Shown here piece by piece: positions 35,857 to 43,573 of a stretch of 64,000 nt of DNA. Numbering within the stretch: position 1 is the stretch's first letter; each line of letters starts with the position of its first letter. The stretch spans positions 62,001 through 126,000 of the forward strand of contig NZ_JBLWVH010000002.1 of NCBI RefSeq assembly GCF_048268525.1. Direction: 5' to 3'. The position numbers and the translations under genes were made by a program. The notes below the pieces were generated by a model. The model saw only the letters and a list, made by a program, of their open reading frames with translations. It was not told the DNA's origin and searched no databases. The stretch comes from Maricaulis sp048268525. Its GTDB lineage: Bacteria > Pseudomonadota > Alphaproteobacteria > Caulobacterales > Maricaulaceae.

Positions 35857-36366
35857 ATGCGCAAATTCATTCTGCCGGCTCTGGCCGGCCTTCTTATCTC
35901 AACACCGGCGATGGCCGAAACGACCCAGCGCGATCTGGAAGTGATCGGTCGCGCGCTCGGGTTTGTCGAAGGGGCCAGCGGTTCTGACCGCACTGTCGCC
36001 ATTGTCTATGACGCGGGCAGTGAAGCTGAAGCCCAGGCTCTGGCGTCTGCCATGGCCGGCGGCCTCTCGGCCGGTCGTGTCACGCTGAACGCACGCCTGG
36101 TGCCGATGGCGGACACCGGGTCGCTCAGCGGCGCCGATGCCGCCGTTCTCCTGGGTGGCGCCGCTGGCGATGCCGGCGTTTACGGTGCCGCCAGCTCGGC
36201 TGGCGTGATGACCGTCTCCACCGACATGGGCTGCGTCGAAAGCGCCCGTTGCGTGATGGGTGTCCAGAGCGCGCCGTCCGTGCGCATCGTCGTCAATCGC
36301 GGTGCTGCCGACGGCTCGTCGGTCTCATTCGCCGCCGCCTTCGCGATGATGATCGAAGAAATCTAA
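35857..36366 (+). CDS. YfiR-like (DUF4154-type) periplasmic protein
   Basis: A 169-residue exported protein. The signal peptide ends near AMAE (residue 21). The body alternates helix and strand: LSGADAAVLLGG, then GVMTVSTDMGC with ESARCVMGV and VRIVVNRGAADGSSVSFAAAFAMMI, the same order as the C-terminal half of YfiR proteins (xLTVSDxPGF, GGMIxF, INxxAAxxAGLxxS). YfiR controls diguanylate cyclases or sensors in the periplasm. The match is by pattern only. It is the first of three genes with a TonB receptor and a chemotaxis protein. Confidence 0.6.
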   Translation: MRKFILPALAGLLISTPAMAETTQRDLEVIGRALGFVEGASGSDRTVAIVYDAGSEAEAQALASAMAGGLSAGRVTLNARLVPMADTGSLSGADAAVLLGGAAGDAGVYGAASSAGVMTVSTDMGCVESARCVMGVQSAPSVRIVVNRGAADGSSVSFAAAFAMMIEEI

Positions 36367-36397
36367 GCGTAAACAGAGATTTGAGAGAGTAACGACC

Positions 36398-38413
36398 ATG
36401 AAGACCCAATTCCTCACGACATCGATCTCCGTGCTTGCGCTGAGCGTCGGTTTCTCCGCCGCGGCGACTGCCCAGTCGCTCGACTTCACCGCGATGAGCG
36501 ATCTGTTCGGCGAAGCCGTGACCGCCGGCGCCACTGGCGCCCCGCAGCGCGCTTCGGATGTCCCGGCCACGATGGTGATCATCACCCAGGCCGATATCGA
36601 ACGCTTCCCGGAATACGACATCCCGGGCATCCTGCGTCACTATGCCGGCATCAATTACAACCGTTATGGTTACGGTGACGGCCAGATTTCGATCCGTGGT
36701 GCTGCCACGCCTTATTCGCCGCGCCTGCTGGTGCTGGTGAACGGCCGCGAAGTCTATCTCGACAGCTATGGCTACACCGCCTGGTCGACCCTGCCGGTCC
36801 AGCTGGAAGAGATCCAGCAGATTGAAGTGGTCAAGGGCGCACAGTCGGCACTCTACGGCTTCAACGCCGTGTCCGGCGTGGTCAACATCATCACCCGCAA
36901 TCCGCAGCATGGCGACTACGCCACGGCCCGCGTGAATGTGGAATCTGATGGTGGATTTGACGCCGCTTTCGTGGCGGCGCGCCAGTTCGGTGATCGTGCC
37001 GCGGTCCGCGTCAGTTATGGCAATGCGGAGACTTCGGAGCTTCCGGCCCACCCGAATGCCATCGAGGCCCAGCCGCTCGCCCTGCAGGACTTTCACCGTG
37101 AAACCGGGGCCATCGAAGGTCGTTTTGCCCTGACCAACAAGGTCACCCTGACGGCGGAAGCGACTTTCACCAATGTCGACCAGTCGGAAATGACATCGGT
37201 CTATTCTTCCGCTCGCGCCCTTTACGAGCTGCGCTCCTACAAGGCCGAGCTGGAAGCTGATACCGATTACGGTGTCATCACGGCTCTCGCTTACCGCAAT
37301 GAAAGCGAGATCGCCTATTCCTTCGGTCCGCTCAGCGCCGAGCTGACCACTTTCCGTGTGCAGGACCTGTTCAAGGTCGGCACCAATGACACCATCCGTA
37401 TCGGCGCCGAATTCCGTGACGGTCAGACTGCGTCCTTCCCGGATCCGGGCAATGGTGATTTCGGCTATGAGTCGATGGCCGTTTCGGCGATGTGGAACCA
37501 CAAGTTCTCCAACACCTGGGACCTGACCCTTGCCGGACGCTATGACGTCGTTGACTGGAGCCGTGACGGCGCGCCGGGCGCCTTCTATTCCTTCACCCAG
37601 GATGATTACTCGGTCTCCTTCGAGGAGTTCTCCTACAATGCGGCGCTGGTCTGGCGTCCCTCCTTCGGCGGCACGATGCGCTTCATGGCGGGTCGCGGCA
37701 TTCAGGCGCCGACCTCCTTCGATATCGGCTTCACGCTGCAGACAACCGTCGGCGGGAACCCGCTCATCCTGTCGGGCAATCCGGACATGGTGCCGTCCAT
37801 CGTCGACAGTTATGAGGTCGCTTATGACCGCAACCTGACGCCGACCATCGATATGCGGGCTGCCGTGTTCATGCAGGACACGTCGGACGTGCGTGGCCAG
37901 TTCGGTCTCTTCCCGGACCTGCTGCCGCCGACCGTCACCATCCCGACCCTCCTGTTCGATAACCGCGGCGACACCACGACGACCGGTTTCGAATTCGGCC
38001 TCATCGGCGATCCGGAAGGCAATTGGAACTGGGATGCGAACTATACGTACCAGCAGACTGAAGACGATCTGGACGGCACGTTCGGTCTTGGCCATGTCCA
38101 GGACTTCGAGAATGCCACCCCGGCTCATCTGTTCAACGGCCATCTCGGCTGGACAGGCGACAAGGTCAGTGTCGATGGTTTCGTGAATTATGTCTCCGAG
38201 ACCACCTCGCCGCTGCAGCCGGTCTTCGGCCTGCCGACCCAGGTTGCGATCGACGACTATGTCGCTCTTTCCTTCCGCGCCGGCTATCGCTTCAACGACC
38301 ATATCGCTGTGTCGCTGAACGCCCAGAATGCCAATTTCGGCGACGGCGAGGCGACCACTGCCAACGCCCAGTCGGACTCGCGCGTCTGGTTCGGTCTGTC
38401 GAGCAGTTTCTAA
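36398..38413 (+). CDS. TonB-dependent outer-membrane receptor
   Basis: A 671-residue receptor. A signal peptide (1-26) is followed by a plug domain at about residues 50-165 (VPATMVIITQADIERFPEYDIPGILRHYAGINYN, then the GxISIRG and VEVVKGAQSALYGFNAVSGVVNI signatures) and a beta-barrel ending in FGLSSSF, a proper terminal aromatic. The N-terminal MSDLFGEAVTAGA segment resembles receptors found with YfiR-type proteins. It starts 32 bases after the YfiR-like gene. The ligand is unknown. A terminator-like hairpin follows. Confidence 0.93.
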   Translation: MKTQFLTTSISVLALSVGFSAAATAQSLDFTAMSDLFGEAVTAGATGAPQRASDVPATMVIITQADIERFPEYDIPGILRHYAGINYNRYGYGDGQISIRGAATPYSPRLLVLVNGREVYLDSYGYTAWSTLPVQLEEIQQIEVVKGAQSALYGFNAVSGVVNIITRNPQHGDYATARVNVESDGGFDAAFVAARQFGDRAAVRVSYGNAETSELPAHPNAIEAQPLALQDFHRETGAIEGRFALTNKVTLTAEATFTNVDQSEMTSVYSSARALYELRSYKAELEADTDYGVITALAYRNESEIAYSFGPLSAELTTFRVQDLFKVGTNDTIRIGAEFRDGQTASFPDPGNGDFGYESMAVSAMWNHKFSNTWDLTLAGRYDVVDWSRDGAPGAFYSFTQDDYSVSFEEFSYNAALVWRPSFGGTMRFMAGRGIQAPTSFDIGFTLQTTVGGNPLILSGNPDMVPSIVDSYEVAYDRNLTPTIDMRAAVFMQDTSDVRGQFGLFPDLLPPTVTIPTLLFDNRGDTTTTGFEFGLIGDPEGNWNWDANYTYQQTEDDLDGTFGLGHVQDFENATPAHLFNGHLGWTGDKVSVDGFVNYVSETTSPLQPVFGLPTQVAIDDYVALSFRAGYRFNDHIAVSLNAQNANFGDGEATTANAQSDSRVWFGLSSSF

Positions 38414-38424
38414 TATGAAATGAG

Positions 38425-38451
38425 CGCCCCGGTGCCTTTGGTACCGGGGCG
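38425..38451 (+). terminator. Terminator-like hairpin after the TonB receptor gene
   Basis: CGCCCCGGTGCC pairs with GGTACCGGGGCG around a TTT loop with one G-T pair, 12 bases after the receptor stop. Only a short TT follows, so termination may be partial, allowing some read-through into the chemotaxis gene. Confidence 0.65.
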
Positions 38452-38466
38452 TTAACCCTGACTTTA
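38452..38466 (+). promoter_or_regulatory. Candidate CtrA-type site before the chemotaxis gene
   Basis: TTAA, seven bases, then TTTA, close to the TTAA-N7-TTAA consensus of the CtrA response regulator used by Caulobacter relatives for motility and cell-cycle genes. It lies about 67 bases before the start of the methyl-accepting protein. One base differs from consensus, so the site is tentative. Confidence 0.35.
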
Positions 38467-38532
38467 GCGATTCAGGCGGATCATAGGACCAATGACAGAT
38501 CCGCCTTCGGTGACGTCTTCCGGGAGAGTACC

Positions 38533-40236
38533 ATGGGCAAGCTAAAATCAATCTTCAAGCTGACGATTGCGCAATCATTCGCGGTCGCTCCTGTCGCCGC
38601 GATCATCGCTTTGATTGCCGTCGCCGGGCTGGGCGCCTGGTCGTTGCAGAATGGTTCTGACAGCCAGCAACGGGCGATGCGGGAAATGAATGTCGCCCTT
38701 GAACTCACCGACCTGAAATCCGAACTCCAGACCATCAACAGCCAGGTGCTTGCTGTTGTGACGTCCCAGGCAGCCGGTAACCCGATTGACGTGATGGCCG
38801 AATTCGATGCGGTCAGCGCGCGCGTCGACGGGCTGTCCGCCCGCATCGTCGAGCTCCAGAGCTCTGGCGCCGATATCGCTTCGGGCACGGATACCTTCGA
38901 TAGCCTGGTCGAGCAATTGACCCTTTACAAGGACGCGCTCGACTTTGTCGGCCAGATGCTGGAACTCGATTTTGCCAGCTCGGTCGCCTTCCTGCAGCCG
39001 TTCGATGCCGTGTTCGCCGAGATCAGCGCCGACCTGGACGGCCTGGCCATGGAAGGGGCTTCCCTGGCCCGCATGGATGCCGCAGAGACGCAAGCCGCTG
39101 CCGGAACATCCATCATTGTATTCATCGGCCTGACCATTGGTGTCGGCGTTGCCCTGATTGCCCTCGCTGTGCTTTTCGGTCGCCAGATCTCGGCGTCCGT
39201 CCGCAAGATTGCCGACGCCACTGAAACCTTGGCTGACGGTGACTACTCCCTCGATATCGGTGCGCTCGAGCGCTCGGACGAGCTGGGTGCCGTGGTCGAA
39301 AGCCTGCGCCGTTTCCGTGAGAAGGGCCTGCAGGCAGAAGAACTCGAACAAGAACAGCGCGCCCAGGCCGAGGCCAATGAGAAGCGTGCCGCCAAGCTCA
39401 ATGATCTGGCCCAAACCTTCGATGCCGAAGTCATGTCCATGCTGGGTGAGGTCAACGAGGCTTGCTCGTCCATGTCAGCCATCGCCGAGCAGCTGTCCCA
39501 GGCCGCTACCGAAGGATCCGAGCAGTCGGGCCAGATGGCGTCATCAGCCGCGCAGGCATCGGCCAATGTTGAATCCGTCGCTGCAGCCTCGGAAGAACTC
39601 ACCGCTTCGATCGCCGAAGTCACGCAGCAGATCCAGGGCTCCTCGGACATGGCCAGCCAGGCCGATGAGCGGGCCAAGTCGGTTCGTGCGGTTGTCGACA
39701 ATCTGGGCGCCGCTGCCCAGGAGATCGGCAATGTGGTCCAGCTGATCAATGACATTTCCGAGCAGACCAACCTGCTCGCCCTCAATGCGACCATCGAGGC
39801 GGCTCGCGCCGGGGAAGCCGGCAAGGGCTTCGCGGTTGTGGCCTCCGAGGTCAAATCACTCGCCGCGCAGACAGCCAAGGCCACGGATGACATTCGTGAC
39901 CAGATCCAGGCCATCCAGGAAGCTGCGGCGTCTTCGTCGGCTTCGATCGAGGATGTGACCCGCGCCGTCGGCGAGATTTCCCGCTCGGCATCCGCGATTG
40001 CGGCCGCTGCGGAAGAACAGAGCGCTTCGACCCGCGAGATTTCGAGCTCGGTCTCCCATGCGGCGACCAGTGCCCGGGCCGTCTCGGACAATGTCGATGT
40101 GGTGTCCCGCTCGGCCCGCCAGACCGGCGACGCGTCCCAGGATGTGTTGCACGCCGTACGGACGGTGTCGGAACGCGCCGAGAAGCTCAATTCCACCGTG
40201 GAAACATTCCTCACCGAGGTTCGCGAGGCAGGCTGA
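38533..40236 (+). CDS. Methyl-accepting chemotaxis protein
   Basis: A 567-residue membrane chemoreceptor. Helix 1 at about 15-36, a periplasmic four-helix-type sensor (40-185), helix 2 at about 188-213, a HAMP segment, and a long signalling coiled coil with the hairpin tip ISEQTNLLALNATIEAARAGE near residue 410. The C-terminus lacks a CheR-tethering NWxxF. GGGAGAG precedes the ATG. It is the last gene of a row with a YfiR-like protein and a TonB receptor, and it may sense binding events in the periplasm. Ligand unknown. Confidence 0.95.
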   Translation: MGKLKSIFKLTIAQSFAVAPVAAIIALIAVAGLGAWSLQNGSDSQQRAMREMNVALELTDLKSELQTINSQVLAVVTSQAAGNPIDVMAEFDAVSARVDGLSARIVELQSSGADIASGTDTFDSLVEQLTLYKDALDFVGQMLELDFASSVAFLQPFDAVFAEISADLDGLAMEGASLARMDAAETQAAAGTSIIVFIGLTIGVGVALIALAVLFGRQISASVRKIADATETLADGDYSLDIGALERSDELGAVVESLRRFREKGLQAEELEQEQRAQAEANEKRAAKLNDLAQTFDAEVMSMLGEVNEACSSMSAIAEQLSQAATEGSEQSGQMASSAAQASANVESVAAASEELTASIAEVTQQIQGSSDMASQADERAKSVRAVVDNLGAAAQEIGNVVQLINDISEQTNLLALNATIEAARAGEAGKGFAVVASEVKSLAAQTAKATDDIRDQIQAIQEAAASSSASIEDVTRAVGEISRSASAIAAAAEEQSASTREISSSVSHAATSARAVSDNVDVVSRSARQTGDASQDVLHAVRTVSERAEKLNSTVETFLTEVREAG

Positions 40237-40267
40237 TCTCTCCCCCCAGATGTCGCCTTGCAACACA

Positions 40268-40309
40268 AGCGCCCGGACCCTCTCCCCCCCTCGGTCCGGG
40301 CGCTTTTTT
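40268..40309 (+). terminator. Rho-independent terminator after the chemotaxis gene
   Basis: AGCGCCCGGACC pairs perfectly with GGTCCGGGCGCT around a 13-base loop, followed by a run of T. It lies about 30 bases after the stop of the chemoreceptor gene. On the other strand the hairpin is not followed by T, so it acts on the + strand. Confidence 0.9.
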
Positions 40310-40331
40310 GTGTTCAGGCGATGCCGGATGA

Positions 40332-41456
40332 TCAGTTGTCGCCGAACGCCCGGGCGGGCAGGCGGATGATCTGGGCGGCGAGGGCGGCCAAGGGGCTGGA
40401 AAGCAGACCTCCCGACGATTGGGACTCGGCATTGAAGGCATTGTCGAGGGCGCCGCTGGCGGCGAGTCGCATCAATGTTGTCGAGGCTGCGAAATCGGTG
40501 TGGCCGATCACGGTGCCATCGCGCAATCCGGTCAGATCCAGGACGGCTATCCCGTGTGCGGTCAACGCCTCTTGCTGGGCGCCCATTCCCAGCCGGGCTT
40601 GTCCACCCCCGCTGAGGGAGTCGGAGACGCGAAGAGCCCGGTCGCGTCCGGATACGAGGACGGTCATGTTCTCGGGCCGCGGCTCGATCGAGTCGAGCTG
40701 ATTGAAGAATACGTCAAAGTCGATGTCGGGCATGGCGAGGATGACCGGATCGATCTTCGCCAGAACATCGCGCCGTCCGGCTAGGCTCAGCTGTCGCAAC
40801 GCCTCCATCGTCACCTGGGCGCCCATCGAGTGCGCAAGAATCGTAACCGAGATGGACGGGCTCTCCGCAACCTCCACCAACAATTCTGCCAGTCCGTTGC
40901 GGGCGAAGAGGGCGCTGTCACGGTCTTGCAGGTAGGCGGTTACCCGTCCCGCCGAAGGCCAGGCGTAGTGGACGGCGACCGTCTCCACGCCAAAGTCGTT
41001 GAGTATCTGGGCGTTCAGGTAGAGCCCGTCCGAAAATGGCGTGTTGAAACCATGCACGAAGACAAGGACCTGTCGCTGTGCGAGGGGCAGGGCCGACAGG
41101 CGGCGATCCAGGCGTGTGGACCACTCCCTCCGGCTCAGGGCGTCGTGATATCCGACCAGCCCGAATTCGCGTTCCGGGTCAGCCCGGCGTGACGGGTGGT
41201 TGATCTCGCCGGCAAGCCGGTTCGAGGGTACCCAGACATCGGCCTGCGCGAAAGAGAGGTCGCCGCGCAGGGTTGTGAGGCGAATGGCTGGGTCGTCGCT
41301 GGGCATGCGGGTCGTCGCGATCAGAATGGTCTCGCTGCGCCCGTCGGCGCCCGACGGGGTCATGATCGGCAGCCGGGCAGGCGCATGTGTGCAGGCCGAC
41401 AGGCCAGCCAATGTCGCCACCAGCGAAATCACGCGAAACAATCCGGTCATGAACAT
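40332..41456 (-). CDS. DUF900-type alpha/beta hydrolase lipoprotein
   Basis: A 374-residue lipoprotein hydrolase. The lipobox LSAC puts Cys at residue 22, then DUF900 marks follow: ILIATTRMPSDDP, VFVHGFNTPFSDGLYLNAQI, and the nucleophile elbow ILAHSMGAQVTMEAL with Ser210. The acid and base lie in the last third (VLVSGRDRAL and IGHTDFA). The ATG at 41456 has GGAG five to eight bases upstream; an earlier start at 41525 would break the signal peptide. The substrate is probably an ester or lipid, by inference. Separate from the flanking operons. Confidence 0.85.
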   Translation of the reverse strand: MFMTGLFRVISLVATLAGLSACTHAPARLPIMTPSGADGRSETILIATTRMPSDDPAIRLTTLRGDLSFAQADVWVPSNRLAGEINHPSRRADPEREFGLVGYHDALSRREWSTRLDRRLSALPLAQRQVLVFVHGFNTPFSDGLYLNAQILNDFGVETVAVHYAWPSAGRVTAYLQDRDSALFARNGLAELLVEVAESPSISVTILAHSMGAQVTMEALRQLSLAGRRDVLAKIDPVILAMPDIDFDVFFNQLDSIEPRPENMTVLVSGRDRALRVSDSLSGGGQARLGMGAQQEALTAHGIAVLDLTGLRDGTVIGHTDFAASTTLMRLAASGALDNAFNAESQSSGGLLSSPLAALAAQIIRLPARAFGDN

Positions 41457-41602
41457 TCTTGCTCCAGGCTTTTCCGTCAGCTCCGACGGCAACACGAATA
41501 GCCACGCCCCGGCGCCGTAGGTCAATGACGGGGAGGCCCTGATAGCGTGGTTCGACCGCAGGGTGGGATGTCAGGCTTTACAATCCCTCTTCGCAGACAT
41601 AT

Positions 41603-41618
41603 GAATGCAATTGTATGC
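41603..41618. promoter_or_regulatory. Near-palindromic site before the PspA-flotillin operon
   Basis: GAATGCAATTGTATGC agrees with its own reverse complement at 12 of 16 positions and lies about 25 bases before the first gene. It could be an operator for the operon's own regulator. No sigma-54 promoter, which drives enterobacterial psp, was found here. Confidence 0.3.
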
Positions 41619-41642
41619 TTTCGTAATCAAGTGGAGGTGGTC

Positions 41643-42158
41643 ATGTCCCGAAGCGTGCCCCTTAGCGTCCGGATCAGCGATGATGACGCGGCCTTTCTGG
41701 CGCGCTTCAAGGCTGAGGGCGCCAAGACACCGAGCGAAAAACTCCGCGCCCTTCTGGCTCAGGCGCGCCGCATGGAGGCGGGTGGCGATGACTTCGCCAG
41801 CAGGGTCGAATGGTGCGGCGCCCAATTGCAACCCGCGCTGAATCGGCTGCGCAATGCCCAGAAAGAGCATCGCAACCGGTCCGAGCTTGTCGCCCGCGCC
41901 TATCAGCGGATGCCTGAATTGGTCGCGACCTTGATGGTGGGCGTGCGTGAAGAGGGGACTGTCGACGACCTCGTGGATTTCGAGGCGGACCTGTCCGAAC
42001 AGATATTCGCCCTGATCGAGGAATTGCTCGATCTCGGCCTGACCGAGAACAGCCGGACATTCGATCCGGAGTTGATGAAAAGACGATTGGAACCGATCCA
42101 GGAGATCCTCGATCTGGTCCGTCTGTCGAAACAGCCGAAAGGAGGCAATGCGCCATGA
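41643..42158 (+). CDS. Small protein with ribbon-helix-helix-like start, first gene of PspA-flotillin operon
   Basis: A 171-residue cytosolic protein. Residues 3-40 (RSVPLSVRISDDDAAFLARFKAEGAKTPSEKLRALLAQARR) look like a ribbon-helix-helix: one strand followed by two helices. The remainder is alpha-helical and acidic, containing long coiled-coil-like stretches. A regulatory role for the operon is likely but not shown. GGAGG precedes its ATG. It overlaps the PspA gene by four bases (ATGA), so all four genes form one coupled transcript. I do not recognise a named family. Confidence 0.7.
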   Translation: MSRSVPLSVRISDDDAAFLARFKAEGAKTPSEKLRALLAQARRMEAGGDDFASRVEWCGAQLQPALNRLRNAQKEHRNRSELVARAYQRMPELVATLMVGVREEGTVDDLVDFEADLSEQIFALIEELLDLGLTENSRTFDPELMKRRLEPIQEILDLVRLSKQPKGGNAP

Positions 42159-42841
42159 GCGAACAACTGTTTTCCCGGGTCAAGCGCCTGGTATCGGGAG
42201 GCGTGAACTCTCTCGTTGACGCCGTCGAGAACGTCTCGCCGGAAACGGTGATGAAGGAAGCGATCCGGGAGGTCGAATCGGCCACGGATGAGGTGCGCGA
42301 TGAGCTGGGACGTGTGCTCGCCAACAAGCATCTTGCTTCACGCCGCCTGATGGATGCCAACACCCGTCACGAGACCCTGTCCGAGCAGATCGAGATGGCC
42401 GTCAAGGAAGGCCGGGACGATCTTGCCGAAGCTGCGATCTCGCGTCAGATGGACATTGAAAGCCAGATGCCGATCCTGGAAACCGCTGTCAGTGATGCCA
42501 GCTCCCAGGAAGTCGAGCTTGAAGGCTATATCGAAGCCCTCCAGGCACGACGACGTGAAATGGAAGAAGAGCTGTCGGCCTACAAGGAAAGCCGTGCCGC
42601 GTCCGACACGCTGACGGCCGACGGCGATCCGGCCGCCTCGGGAACCGCCGAGCGCAAGGTCAACAAGGCCGAGCGAGCCTTTGACCGGGTGATGCGCGAT
42701 GCCACCGGCATGCCGGGCTCCGCAGGCGGGTCTCGCAAGGACGGCGCCAAGCTGGCCGAGCTTGAAACGCTCGCCCGGAGCAACCGCATCAAGGAACGTC
42801 TGGCTGCAGCCAAAGCGGCAGGGACTGAAAACACGAAATGA
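42155..42841 (+). CDS. pspA: PspA/IM30-family protein
   Basis: A 228-residue membrane-stress protein of the ESCRT-III-like PspA/IM30 group. An N-terminal amphipathic helix (LFSRVKRLVSGGVNSLVDAVE) is followed by long hairpin coiled coils (residues 30-150, VMKEAIREVESATDEVRDELGRVLANK) and a short helical C-terminus. Such proteins coat and stabilise inner membranes. Overlapping its neighbours on both sides, it sits between a possible regulator and a YqiJ-like membrane protein, a context also seen in other bacteria. The charged C-terminal linker is Lys-rich. Confidence 0.88.
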   Translation: MSEQLFSRVKRLVSGGVNSLVDAVENVSPETVMKEAIREVESATDEVRDELGRVLANKHLASRRLMDANTRHETLSEQIEMAVKEGRDDLAEAAISRQMDIESQMPILETAVSDASSQEVELEGYIEALQARRREMEEELSAYKESRAASDTLTADGDPAASGTAERKVNKAERAFDRVMRDATGMPGSAGGSRKDGAKLAELETLARSNRIKERLAAAKAAGTENTK

Positions 42842-43530
42842 TGGACATTCTCTCCGCACCCGCCGCGCTGCCCTTTGTGATCGCTTTGATGGTGATGACC
42901 TTCATCGCCATCCTCGAAGGGGTCAGCCTGTTCTTCGGTGCAGCCATTTCAGGTTTTCTGGACGGGATCCTGCCGGATTTCGACCTGCCTGATCTCGATG
43001 GCGGGCCGGACGGGAGTGTGGATGTTGGTGGTCTCGAGAGCGTTGGCCCGCTGACCTATCTGATGAGCTGGCTCAGTTTCGGCAAGGCGCCGGCCCTGGT
43101 GCTGCTGATCGCATTCCTGACCGTTTTCGGGCTTGCCGGGCTGACGGTCTTGGCCGTCACCTCGTCCGTGGCCGGTGTCCTGGTGCCGGGCTGGCTCGCT
43201 GCCATCCCTGCAGTGATGGTGGCACTGCCCGGTACGCGATATCTCGGCCGCGCTTTCGGGGCGGTGCTGCCCAAGGAAGAAACCGAGGCGGTCTCGACCG
43301 ATCGCTTCATCGGCAAGGTCGCGGTGATCATCCGCGGTGAATCCCGGCGCGATCAACCGGCCGAGGCAAAACTGAAAGACATGCACGGGCAGACCCACTG
43401 GATACTGGTGGAGCCCGATGAGGATGACGAGGTTTTTGGCGGCGCGGATGAAGTCATCATCGTCAGCCAGGCCGGCTCGGTCTACCGCGTCATCCGCAAT
43501 ACCCATCAGGTGCTGTCGCGCAATCGATAG
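42838..43530 (+). CDS. YqiJ-like OB-fold membrane protein
   Basis: A 230-residue protein with three helices (about 12-38, 80-102 and 107-133) and a C-terminal OB-like soluble domain (FIGKVAVIIRGESRRDQPAEAKLKDMHGQTHWILVEPDEDDEVF). Layout matches YqiJ/DUF1449, which in E. coli is encoded beside the flotillin YqiK. It resembles NfeD proteins, partners of SPFH scaffolds. The ATG overlaps the PspA stop. A flotillin gene starts 43 bases after its stop, after GAAAGGGA. Confidence 0.85.
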   Translation: MMDILSAPAALPFVIALMVMTFIAILEGVSLFFGAAISGFLDGILPDFDLPDLDGGPDGSVDVGGLESVGPLTYLMSWLSFGKAPALVLLIAFLTVFGLAGLTVLAVTSSVAGVLVPGWLAAIPAVMVALPGTRYLGRAFGAVLPKEETEAVSTDRFIGKVAVIIRGESRRDQPAEAKLKDMHGQTHWILVEPDEDDEVFGGADEVIIVSQAGSVYRVIRNTHQVLSRNR

Positions 43531-43573
43531 CGACCCCTGACGGTTTGTACCAACAAGAGTGAAAGGGACATTC

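Noticed and set aside
36293..38551. Long - strand open frame opposite the TonB receptor
   Set aside because: The receptor has plug and barrel signatures; the antisense frame has an Arg/Val/His-rich, domain-free product.
41457..41642. Sigma-54 promoter for the PspA operon
   Set aside because: No TGGCAC-N5-TTGC or similar was found in the 186 bases upstream of the first gene.
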